From: Gammaproteobacteria bacterium
Lineage (GTDB): Bacteria; Pseudomonadota; Gammaproteobacteria; Arenicellales; Arenicellaceae
Length of the DNA stretch: 5,431 nucleotides
Direction of reading: 5' to 3'
Assembly (NCBI GenBank): GCA_030426005.1
Contig: JAUHZM010000223.1
Location: forward strand, 1 to 5,431
Positions 1 through 5,431 of this stretch are shown here, piece after piece; position 1 is the first letter of the stretch, and each line of letters opens with the position of its first letter. A program made the position numbers and the translations under genes. The notes beneath the pieces are model-generated. The model was given only the letters and a program-made list of their open reading frames with translations, was not told where the DNA came from and searched no databases.

Positions 1-1
1 T

Positions 2-829
2 TTGTGTTGGTCGCCAGCAAACATGGGGCTCTTAGCATGTTTGGCTATTCTATGTTTTGTTGGGATGTTAGATGACCAGATAAAGCTGCCGTCATGGAGT
101 CGGTTTGTGGTTCAGGGTGGGGTGGCTTACCTAATGATTGAGTTAACCGGAGTTCGGTTAGAGTCATTGGGTTTCCTGGCGTCGGCAGATCATGAAGTTG
201 AGCTGGGTTCCTGGTCTACGGCCATGACGGTGTTTGCGACCATCGGGGTCATTAATGCAGTGAATATGTCGGACGGTATGGATGGCTTGGCTGGTTCATT
301 GGTTGTGCTTTCTCTGGCTGTTTTGCTATTCATCACCAACATGAGTGAGAACTTGATCTGGATTTCGATAGCGAGTGTGCTCGGCTTTCTGGTATTTAAT
401 TTGCGTATAGGACGTGCGCAGGCAAAAGTTTTTATGGGTGATGCTGGCTCGACAATGCTTGGTTTGTTGTTAGCTTATTTATTGATTCAGGCGTCTCAAC
501 AAGGGGCAGGGTTTCCTCCCGCGTTGGCCCTGTGGATTCTGGCATTGCCGCTAATTGACGCTGTATCGGTGCTAATAGTTCGACCGCTTCGGGGGCGTTC
601 ACCGTTTGATGCGGATCGTGTGCACTATCACCACATCATTCTGGATCGCGGGTTGTCGGTGAATCAAACCTTAGCGCTAATTCTAAGCGTCCAGGTTCTC
701 TGTGCGGCTGTGGGTGTATGGATGTTTCGATTTGGGATTCAGGAGCATCTGATCTTGTTGTTATTTTTGGTGGTGTTCGCGTTTTATTTAATTGCGCTGT
801 ATCGATACACCGGGCTGAAGACGCAGTAG
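2..829 (+). CDS. wecA: WecA/TagO-type undecaprenyl-phosphate GlcNAc-1-phosphate transferase, 5'-truncated
   Basis: This integral inner-membrane enzyme should transfer a HexNAc-1-phosphate (usually GlcNAc-1-P from UDP-GlcNAc) to undecaprenyl phosphate, the first step of O-antigen, enterobacterial common antigen or other polysaccharide synthesis. The visible 275 residues contain the family landmarks in order: Asp-Asp at 24-25 (GMLDDQ), the NAVNMSDGMDGLAG motif at 85-98, KVFMGDAGST at 142-151 and a cytoplasmic loop PFDADRVHYHH at 201-211, equivalent to the HIHH loop of E. coli WecA. About nine hydrophobic segments surround these motifs. E. coli WecA has 367 residues, so about 90 N-terminal residues lie upstream of the window; the TTG at position 2 is only an internal codon. 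The gene ends 42 bp before the tRNA-Ser promoter and no clear terminator follows it. The sugar and pathway cannot be told from this fragment; a dedicated O-antigen initiating paralogue is the main alternative. Confidence 0.85.
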   Translation: MCWSPANMGLLACLAILCFVGMLDDQIKLPSWSRFVVQGGVAYLMIELTGVRLESLGFLASADHEVELGSWSTAMTVFATIGVINAVNMSDGMDGLAGSLVVLSLAVLLFITNMSENLIWISIASVLGFLVFNLRIGRAQAKVFMGDAGSTMLGLLLAYLLIQASQQGAGFPPALALWILALPLIDAVSVLIVRPLRGRSPFDADRVHYHHIILDRGLSVNQTLALILSVQVLCAAVGVWMFRFGIQEHLILLLFLVVFAFYLIALYRYTGLKTQ

Positions 830-850
830 TCGTGTCTTTGTGCGGGTGAG

Positions 851-900
851 AAATAAGTTTAAAAAAGCCATTGTCATGCTCGGCTGGGTCGGTTAATATT
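851..900 (+). promoter_or_regulatory. sigma-70 promoter of the tRNA-Ser gene
   Basis: A -35 box TTGTCA (871-876) and a -10 box TAATAT (894-899) are separated by the ideal 17 bp. An A/T-rich tract with AAAAAA (851-866) lies just upstream of the -35 box, where an UP element would bind the alpha subunit C-terminal domain. The G/C-rich stretch CGCCC follows the -10 box, as in discriminators of stringently controlled stable-RNA genes. The start is expected near 906-908, giving a 5' leader of about 33 nt before the tRNA. Confidence 0.8.
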
Positions 901-939
901 CGCCCTCGATTCAGCGAGCACACCGCACGCAGTAAGATT

Positions 940-1030
940 GGAGAGGTGGCAGAGCGGCTGAATGCACCGGTCTTGAAAACCGGCAAGGGTTAATAGCCCT
1001 TCGTGGGTTCAAATCCCACCCTCTCCGCCA
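940..1030 (+). tRNA. tRNA-Ser (anticodon UGA)
   Basis: A complete class II tRNA. The acceptor stem GGAGAGG pairs with CCTCTCC (1020-1026), the discriminator base is G1027 and the CCA end is encoded (1028-1030). The anticodon stem CCGGT/ACCGG encloses the loop CTTGAAA with anticodon TGA at 974-976. The long variable arm AAGGG/CCCTT is typical of serine tRNAs, and the T arm is GTGGG-TTCAAAT-CCCAC. It should read UCA and, through a modified wobble U, other UCN codons. It has its own promoter and terminator, so it is probably a single-tRNA transcription unit. Confidence 0.98.
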
Positions 1031-1041
1031 TTACTACCCGG

Positions 1042-1076
1042 CCTCTGAGATATCTGCGGATGTTCAGGGGTTTTTT
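1042..1076 (+). terminator. intrinsic terminator after tRNA-Ser
   Basis: CCTCTGA (1042-1048) pairs with TCAGGGG (1064-1070) over seven base pairs, one of them G-T. The 15-nt apical part can form a further small hairpin (ATC/GAT). Six T residues (1071-1076) follow directly. It begins 11 nt after the encoded CCA end and closes the tRNA-Ser unit. Confidence 0.85.
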
Positions 1077-1139
1077 ATTGAACTTTAGTGTGTCGCGAAG
1101 CTGAGTTTGGTGATATCTGTGCGTAGTGTTTTACGTGCT

Positions 1140-1187
1140 AAATCACAAAAAATAGGTGTTGTAATAGCAATTCATTTTGTTTAATAT
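1140..1187 (+). promoter_or_regulatory. sigma-70 promoter of the metY-rimP-nusA-infB unit
   Basis: A -35 box TTGTAA (1159-1164), 17-bp spacer and -10 box TAATAT (1182-1187) match the consensus well. An A-rich tract (1140-1154) lies where an UP element would be. The G/C-rich stretch ACGCCTCC after the -10 box looks like a stringent-control discriminator. The start is expected near 1194-1196, about 10 nt before the tRNA. A weak ArgR-box-like palindrome overlaps the -35 region (1159-1176); ArgR represses the equivalent promoter in E. coli, but the match here is partial. No equally good promoter is visible closer to rimP, so this one probably drives the whole operon. Confidence 0.8.
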
Positions 1188-1204
1188 ACGCCTCCACTTG
1201 ATAT

Positions 1205-1281
<77 letters not shown>

Positions 1282-1420
1282 AGTGATTCAAGTCTTTACG
1301 GTTAACTGCTCAACTGTAATTGCTTCTTGAATATCGCGGTGATTGAGAATGTATCCACTGCAACCATATTGTTTGGGAGTACAGCTGATTTGCTTTCTGT
1401 TGAACTGCCCAAGCTCACTG

Positions 1421-1452
1421 GAAGCCCCGCGTTAGCGGGGTTTTGTGTTTTT
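1421..1452 (+). terminator. first leader terminator after metY
   Basis: CCCCGC (1425-1430) and GCGGGG (1435-1440) form a perfect G/C stem with a GTTA tetraloop. The upstream GAAG and downstream TTTT can extend it, and the tract TTTTGTGTTTTT follows. It would end most metY transcripts about 145 nt after the tRNA, leaving rimP-nusA-infB to read-through. Confidence 0.9.
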
Positions 1453-1453
1453 A

Positions 1454-1483
1454 TCGCAGGCCGTAGGCTTATGACCCGAAGAT
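1454..1483 (+). pseudogene. degenerate tRNA-fMet-like fragment
   Basis: Aligned by eye to metY 1222-1252 (second half of the D arm through the anticodon arm to the variable loop), 23 of 31 columns are identical with a single one-base gap. The block CCCGAAG (1475-1481) is intact. The anticodon position reads TAT instead of CAT, and the gap destroys the 5' half of the anticodon stem, so it cannot be a working tRNA. Weaker colinear matches lie outside the core: GCGGGG at 1435-1440 (now part of the terminator) with the acceptor 5' strand, TT..AT.C at 1491-1497 with the T loop, and GCTA at 1509-1512 with the acceptor 3' end. The offset to metY rises smoothly from 229 to 234 nt, as expected for an old tandem copy. 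A chance match of a short region cannot be excluded. Confidence 0.5.
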
Positions 1484-1648
1484 GCAGAGATTGTATCGAG
1501 GTGCGGTTGCTAGAGTCCGGTCAGTAAAGTTTTTTAATAGCGAGTTTATTGTGAATTAAGCTTTTAACTCTGGTTCGTTCTAATCGCCTTTCGCACATTT
1601 TGTGGTATTTAATCAGGCAGAATTACGAACACACTTTGCGGTAGAAAG

Positions 1649-1673
1649 AAAACCGGCTGGCGAGCCTGGTTTT
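1649..1673 (+). other. stem-loop upstream of the rimP-proximal terminator
   Basis: AAAACCGGCT (1649-1658) can pair with AGCC (1663-1666) and GGTTTT (1668-1673) around a GGCG loop, with one bulged T at 1667. The stem has ten base pairs. Only short T runs follow, so it is a poor terminator by itself. It ends 6 nt before the next hairpin, and its loop and 3' arm contain GGCGAGC (1659-1665), which can pair instead with the 3' arm of that hairpin. Confidence 0.6.
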
Positions 1674-1679
1674 GATACA

Positions 1680-1704
1680 AGGTGAGCGATGCTCGCCTTT
1701 TTTT
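1680..1704 (+). terminator. second leader terminator, directly before rimP
   Basis: AGGTGAGC (1680-1687) pairs with GCTCGCCT (1691-1698) over eight base pairs, including one T-G, around a 3-nt loop, and T1698-T1704 form the U tract. It ends only 28 nt before the rimP start codon, so transcription must pass it to express rimP, nusA and infB. This is the expected place for NusA-dependent feedback, as known for the E. coli operon leader; regulation here is inferred. Confidence 0.88.
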
Positions 1705-1732
1705 GTTTGAAATTTGAATAGGTTTTTATTAG

Positions 1733-2197
1733 ATGGCACTGACTGTTCCACACATCGAAGAACTGCTCCAGCCTGGCGCTCAAGCGCTGGGTTATGAGCT
1801 CGTGGCGGTTGAGATGAGCGGAGGTGATACATCGATTCTGCGTATTTATATTGATACGCCCAATGGCGTCACGGTGCAAGACTGCGCCAAAGCCAGTCGT
1901 CAATTTAGTGCGATTCTGGATGTTGAAGACCCTATCAGTAATCGCTACACCCTGGAAGTGTCGTCACCCGGTATGGATCGACCTCTGGCTAAGCCGTTGC
2001 ACTTTAAGGCAGTGGTCGGTCAGGACGTAAAAATTCGCATGAACACATTGGTGAACGGGCGTCGTCGCTTCACCGGTCTGTTGGTCGAGGCGACGGATGA
2101 GTTCGCTGTGGTTGAGGTCGATGGCGAGCAAACTGAACTTTTATACACAGAGATGGACCGTGCGCGACTGGTGCCTGTCTATAACTTTGATATTTAA
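1733..2197 (+). CDS. rimP: ribosome maturation factor RimP
   Basis: A cytoplasmic assembly factor that binds the 30S subunit and is needed for late maturation of 16S rRNA and the head domain. The protein has 154 residues, close to the 150 of E. coli RimP. The N-terminal alpha/beta domain (about 5-80) contains LGYELVAVE (19-27), LRIYID (36-41), ILDVEDPI (61-68) and the family signature LEVSSPGMDRPL (74-85). A C-terminal SH3-like domain (about 86-150) ends in ARLVPVYNFDI. The ATG start fits the family N-terminus, although the ribosome binding site is weak: ATAGG (1718-1722), 10 nt upstream. The gene begins just after a terminator and is followed by nusA after 37 nt, so it is the first protein gene of the read-through transcript. 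Identification is firm. Confidence 0.98.
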   Translation: MALTVPHIEELLQPGAQALGYELVAVEMSGGDTSILRIYIDTPNGVTVQDCAKASRQFSAILDVEDPISNRYTLEVSSPGMDRPLAKPLHFKAVVGQDVKIRMNTLVNGRRRFTGLLVEATDEFAVVEVDGEQTELLYTEMDRARLVPVYNFDI

Positions 2198-2234
2198 CAC
2201 TATTTACTTTATTTACACATAGAGAGCTAGACTC

Positions 2235-3758
2235 ATGGCAAGCGAAATTTTAATGCTGGCGGAAGTGCTGTCTACTGAAAAGGCGGTTGATAAAGACGTT
2301 ATTTTTGAGGCGATTGAAGCCGCTTTGGCCACTGCTACTCGCAAGCGTCACCGTGAAGACATTGATGTGCATTGTGTCATCAATCGCAAGGATGGCTCCT
2401 ATATTCCTTACCGCGTTTGGGAAGTTATCGAAGACGACGCAGAGTTGGAGTTTCCATCCAAGCAAATCTGTGTGAGTGCAGCGAAGGAGCATGATCCTGA
2501 CCTCGAAGTAGGCGACTTCCTGAAAGAAGAGCTAGAGGCTGTGCCATTTGGCCGAATTGCTGCTCAGGCTGCCAAGCAGGTCATCATGCAGAAGGTGCGT
2601 GAAGCGGAGCGCAATAAAATCAGTGAAGAATATGAGCCTCGGATTGGTGAAATGCTCTCTGGTGTGGTCAAACGTCAGGAGCGCGGTGATACGATTGTTG
2701 ATCTGGGTGGTATTGAAGCCATCTTGCCACGTAATCGCACAATTCAACGCGAAGCTTTGCGTCCAGGCGACCGCGTTCGCGCGATTCTGAGTGAAGTAAA
2801 GCAAAATAACCGCGGTCCGCAACTGGTTTTGGATCGCGTTACCCCAAAATTGGTGCTCGCTTTATTCCGCACTGAGGTGCCAGAAGCAAGTGAGAATATC
2901 ATTGAGATTGTTGGTGCCGCGCGTGATCCTGGTCTGCGCGCTAAAATTGCCGTGAAATCGAATGACAGTAAAGTGGATCCAGTTGGTGCTTGTGTTGGCA
3001 TTCGTGGTTCACGTGTACAAAGCGTTTCCAATGAGATTAACGGAGAGCGTGTAGACATTATTAAATGGTCAGAAGACCCAGCTCAATTTGTGATTAATGC
3101 GCTGGCTCCGGCTGAAGTTGAGTCAATTATGGTTGACGAAGATAAGTCGTCGATGGACGTGATTGTGGATGAGTCGCAACTGTCTCTCTCGATCGGTCGT
3201 GGTGGCCAGAACGTTCGTCTAGCCAGTGAGTTAACTGGCTGGGAAATCAATATCATGACGTTTGAGCAAGCAAACGAAAAGCTGGAAGAAGAGTCCTCCG
3301 GTGTGCGTGAATTATTCATGCAAAAGCTCGATATTGATGCCGATGTGGCCACGATCTTAATCCAGGAAGGTTTTAGCAGTCTAGAAGAGGTAGCTTATGT
3401 ACCACGTGACGAGATGCTGGATATTGAAGAATTCGACGAAGCCCTGGTGGACGAGCTGCGCCAACGCGCTGACGATGCTTTGGTGACGTTGGCGATTCAA
3501 AAAGAAGAGCTGCTCAAAGGCGCTGATCCAGCGGAAGACTTGTTAACCATGGAAACCATGGACGAGACCACCGCCAAGTTCCTCGCAATCAATAATATTA
3601 AGACGATGGAAGATTTGGCCGAAGCGGCGACCGACGAATTGCTTGAGATTGAAGGCCTTGACCTGACGCAAGAGCGTGCGCAAGAGTTGATCATGATTGC
3701 GCGTCGTCCATGGTTTGAAGAATCAAATACAGAAGATGAAGTTGAGGCGGAATCGTAA
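2235..3758 (+). CDS. nusA: transcription elongation/termination/antitermination factor NusA
   Basis: NusA binds RNA polymerase near the RNA exit channel, promotes pausing and hairpin-dependent termination, and takes part in rRNA antitermination complexes. The product has 507 residues (E. coli 495). In order it shows the RNA-polymerase-binding N-terminal domain (1-130), an S1 domain (about 138-202), KH1 with the GXXG loop GIRG (255-258), KH2 with GRGG (321-324), and two acidic C-terminal repeats, AR1 (about 365-415, from LDIDADVATILIQEGFSSLE) and AR2 (about 436-492). The AR repeats, which contact the polymerase alpha C-terminal domain and phage N protein in E. coli, occur mainly in proteobacteria. 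A short acidic tail follows. The start MASEILMLAEVL matches the family; AGAGAG (2221-2226), 8 nt upstream, is a modest ribosome binding site. The stop is followed by infB after 57 nt with no terminator between, consistent with cotranscription. Confidence 0.99.
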   Translation: MASEILMLAEVLSTEKAVDKDVIFEAIEAALATATRKRHREDIDVHCVINRKDGSYIPYRVWEVIEDDAELEFPSKQICVSAAKEHDPDLEVGDFLKEELEAVPFGRIAAQAAKQVIMQKVREAERNKISEEYEPRIGEMLSGVVKRQERGDTIVDLGGIEAILPRNRTIQREALRPGDRVRAILSEVKQNNRGPQLVLDRVTPKLVLALFRTEVPEASENIIEIVGAARDPGLRAKIAVKSNDSKVDPVGACVGIRGSRVQSVSNEINGERVDIIKWSEDPAQFVINALAPAEVESIMVDEDKSSMDVIVDESQLSLSIGRGGQNVRLASELTGWEINIMTFEQANEKLEEESSGVRELFMQKLDIDADVATILIQEGFSSLEEVAYVPRDEMLDIEEFDEALVDELRQRADDALVTLAIQKEELLKGADPAEDLLTMETMDETTAKFLAINNIKTMEDLAEAATDELLEIEGLDLTQERAQELIMIARRPWFEESNTEDEVEAES

Positions 3759-3815
3759 GAACTGAATCCGCAACCGTAAACCCTCAACGACCAAAATTAA
3801 TTAGAGAAACAGAGT

Positions 3816-5431
3816 ATGTCGACTATTACTATCAAAGCGTTTGCTGAACAAATTGGGATCGATCCAGAGCGGCTGGTAAAGCAGCTCGGCGACGCCGGTG
3901 TTGCTGGTAAAACGGTGGAAGACTCCCTGCAAGATGACGAGAAACGCCAGTTACTCGACTTTTTGCGTGGAGGTGCTGCGCCCAGCACACCTAGCGGTCG
4001 AGGCAAGATTACTCTGAAGAAAAAAACCACGTCTGAGATTCAGCAAACTAGTAAAACGGGTATTGCACGCACCGTGCAAGTACAAACCAAACGTCGCCGT
4101 ACCTTTGTAAAGCGCGAAGTCTTGGAGCAAGAAGAAGCTGAGCGCCAAGCGGCTGAGCAAGCGCGGCTGGATCAAGAGCAAGCCAATGCAGAGCAAGCGC
4201 AATTAGCGGCTGAGGCGGAAGCCAAACGTGCTGCAGAAGACGAAAAGCGCAAAGAAGCTGAAAAAGCGGAAGCCGAAGCCAAAGCAGCCGCTGAAAAAGA
4301 AGCTGAAGAAAAAGCAAAGCAAGCGCAAGCTGAAAAAGAAAGCAAGGCCAAAGCGGAAGCCGAAGCCAAAGCGGCGGAAGACGCTAAGCGTGAGAAGGAG
4401 ACTGCTAAGTCGGCTGACAAAAAGGAAGCGGCTGCTGACAAGCCCGCTGAAAAGAAAGCTTCAACTGAAGAAAAACCAGCACGTCCACGCCGCGAAGTGG
4501 CCATGCCATCGATTATTCGTAAGGCTGGTGATCGTAAACGTGTGTCGCCGATTATCAAGCAGGCTGAACCGAAGCCGGAACCGGCTGCGAAACCTGCCGA
4601 GCCGAAAGCGGCCAAAGGCAAGGGTAAACGCAAGCCATTTACAGGTCGTGAGGAACTGCATGTAACATCCGGTCGTCGACGTCAAAAAGATAAGCGTCGT
4701 CCTTCCCACATTAAGTCAAGTGTGTCCGATCAGCACGCGTTTGAAAAACCGGTTGCGCCGGTCGTTCGCGATGTTCAGATTGGTGAAACAATCAGTGTTG
4801 CTGATTTGGCGGCACAAATGTCAGTCAAAGCTGCGGAAGTGGTCAAAGCCTTATTCAAGATGGGCACGATGGTGACCATCAACCATACGCTAGACCAGGA
4901 CACAGCAATGCTGGTCGTCGAAGAAATGGGTCATAACGCCGTAGAAGCGCGTCAATCAGACCCTGAAGCGTTCCTGTCTGAGAGCCTCGAGGTTGAAACT
5001 GATGAGTCAGGCTACGAGCCACGTTGCCCAGTTGTCACTGTGATGGGCCATGTTGACCACGGTAAAACATCCTTGCTCGACTACATTCGTAAAGCGCGTG
5101 TTACCGACGGTGAAGCGGGCGGTATTACCCAGCATATCGGCGCCTATCATGTGACGACCGACAAGGGTGTGATCAGTTTTATCGATACCCCCGGCCATGC
5201 TGCCTTTACTTCCATGCGGGCGCGCGGTGCGCAGGCCACTGATATCGTCATCCTGGTGGTGGCCGCCGACGACGGCGTCAAGCCGCAGACTGTTGAAGCG
5301 ATCCAGCATTCGCGGGCAGCGGGCGTTCCGATCATTGTCGCCATCAACAAGATCGACAAGCCTGACGCTGATCCCGACAAGGCCAAGCAGGAATTGTCCA
5401 AGCACGAAGTAATCTCCGAGGACTGGGGTGG
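3816..5431 (+). CDS. infB: translation initiation factor IF-2, N-terminal 538 codons (3' end outside the window)
   Basis: IF2 is the GTPase that brings fMet-tRNA to the 30S subunit and promotes joining of the 50S subunit. The frame stays open from ATG 3816 to the window end; E. coli IF2 has 890 residues, so about 40% is missing. Domains seen: IF2_N module I (1-52); a conserved basic patch VQTKRRRTFVKR (about 89-100); a long Glu/Lys/Ala/Gln-rich linker (101-222), probably helical; a basic stretch (about 224-295); IF2_N module II (319-372); then the G domain with G1 GHVDHGKT (411-418), G2 GGIT (435-438), G3 DTPGH (457-461) and G4 NKID (511-514). The G5 motif and the fMet-tRNA-binding C2 domain lie beyond the end. 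The start has a weak purine-rich site (AGAGAAAC, 3803-3810). I see no strong internal ribosome binding site for the shorter IF2 forms known in E. coli. rbfA and truB usually follow. Confidence 0.98.
   Translation, partial: MSTITIKAFAEQIGIDPERLVKQLGDAGVAGKTVEDSLQDDEKRQLLDFLRGGAAPSTPSGRGKITLKKKTTSEIQQTSKTGIARTVQVQTKRRRTFVKREVLEQEEAERQAAEQARLDQEQANAEQAQLAAEAEAKRAAEDEKRKEAEKAEAEAKAAAEKEAEEKAKQAQAEKESKAKAEAEAKAAEDAKREKETAKSADKKEAAADKPAEKKASTEEKPARPRREVAMPSIIRKAGDRKRVSPIIKQAEPKPEPAAKPAEPKAAKGKGKRKPFTGREELHVTSGRRRQKDKRRPSHIKSSVSDQHAFEKPVAPVVRDVQIGETISVADLAAQMSVKAAEVVKALFKMGTMVTINHTLDQDTAMLVVEEMGHNAVEARQSDPEAFLSESLEVETDESGYEPRCPVVTVMGHVDHGKTSLLDYIRKARVTDGEAGGITQHIGAYHVTTDKGVISFIDTPGHAAFTSMRARGAQATDIVILVVAADDGVKPQTVEAIQHSRAAGVPIIVAINKIDKPDADPDKAKQELSKHEVISEDWG
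4263..4372 (+). repeat. in-frame 23-nt direct repeat within the infB linker
   Basis: The 23-nt segments 4263-4285 and 4350-4372 are identical and 87 nt (29 codons) apart, so the reading frame is kept. Each encodes an Ala/Glu/Lys run (KAEAEAKA) of the charged linker. The surrounding sequence is also low in complexity (GAA, AAA, GCN and CAA codons). The linker length of IF2 varies greatly between species, and such repeats are a likely cause through slippage or unequal recombination. Confidence 0.8.

Larger units (their letters stand above)
1282..1732 (+). other. metY-rimP leader region without a protein gene
   Basis: This 451-nt stretch separates the initiator tRNA from rimP. Directly after the tRNA, ATTCAAG (1286-1292) can pair with CTTGAAT (1326-1332), a weak long-range helix that might help 3' processing. 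Then come the first strong terminator (1421-1452), a tRNA-fMet-like relic (1454-1483), about 165 nt of A/T-rich sequence with no convincing promoter or gene, and the tandem stem-loops at 1649-1704. Small open frames in it show no ribosome binding site or recognisable protein. In E. coli the corresponding leader also holds terminators at which NusA limits its own expression, so a similar role is inferred here. Confidence 0.7.

Noticed and set aside
861..886. Possible minus-strand terminator (AGCC/GGCT followed by six T) after wecA
   Set aside because: The stem is only four base pairs with a long loop, and the A tract is better explained as the upstream element of the tRNA-Ser promoter.
636..986. 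Antisense open frame spanning the wecA end and tRNA-Ser
   Set aside because: It overlaps a clear tRNA and a conserved membrane protein gene in the other direction and has no family features.
1031..1204. CRISPR, insertion sequence or attachment-site repeats around the tRNA genes
   Set aside because: No repeated spacer pattern, transposase fragment or copy of a tRNA 3' end is visible; the terminator and promoter explain the structure.
1327..1527. 66-codon open frame with a TTG start in the metY-rimP leader
   Set aside because: It runs through the first terminator and the tRNA-like relic, has no ribosome binding site and resembles no protein I recognise.
1549..1586. TTGTGA followed by TAATCG as a separate rimP promoter
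   Set aside because: The spacing is about 26 bp, too long for sigma-70, and no alternative -10 box lies at the right distance.
4172..4633. Long antisense open frame opposite the infB linker
   Set aside because: The Ala/Ser/Phe-rich translation is the mirror of GCN/GAA/AAA codons in the low-complexity linker; the sense frame is clearly infB.
4228..4665. Lys/Arg-rich open frame on the same strand as infB
   Set aside because: It is the shifted frame of the repetitive infB linker, with a monotonous Lys-Lys-Pro composition and no independent start signal.

Overview
The window comes from a bacterial chromosome, most likely a gammaproteobacterium of roughly 50% G+C. The evidence is the conserved metY-rimP-nusA-infB order known from Escherichia coli, Pseudomonas and relatives, and a NusA that carries the two C-terminal AR repeats typical of proteobacteria. 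IF2 has the long form with two N-terminal IF2_N modules and a charged linker. I cannot fix the order or genus from sequence alone.

Layout, all on the + strand: the 3' part of a WecA/TagO-type undecaprenyl-phosphate sugar-1-phosphate transferase (2-829); a strong stable-RNA promoter and tRNA-Ser(UGA) (940-1030) with its own terminator; a second, nearly identical promoter and the initiator tRNA-fMet gene metY (1205-1281); a 451-nt leader with two strong intrinsic terminators, an extra stem-loop and a decayed tRNA-fMet-like fragment; then rimP (1733-2197), nusA (2235-3758) and the first 538 codons of infB (3816 to the window end).

Functionally, metY-rimP-nusA-infB joins parts of translation initiation and transcription control in one transcription unit: initiator tRNA, 30S maturation factor RimP, elongation/termination factor NusA, and IF2, which recruits fMet-tRNA to the 30S subunit. 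The terminators between metY and rimP fit the arrangement known from E. coli, where most transcripts end after the tRNA, some read through into rimP-nusA-infB, and NusA feeds back on its own expression.

I see no new defence, mobile or CRISPR system. The points most worth a second look are the tRNA-fMet-like relic at 1454-1483, the overlapping helices just before rimP, the matched tRNA promoters, the T1/T72 mismatch of the initiator tRNA, and a codon-usage shift inside the IF2 GTPase domain.
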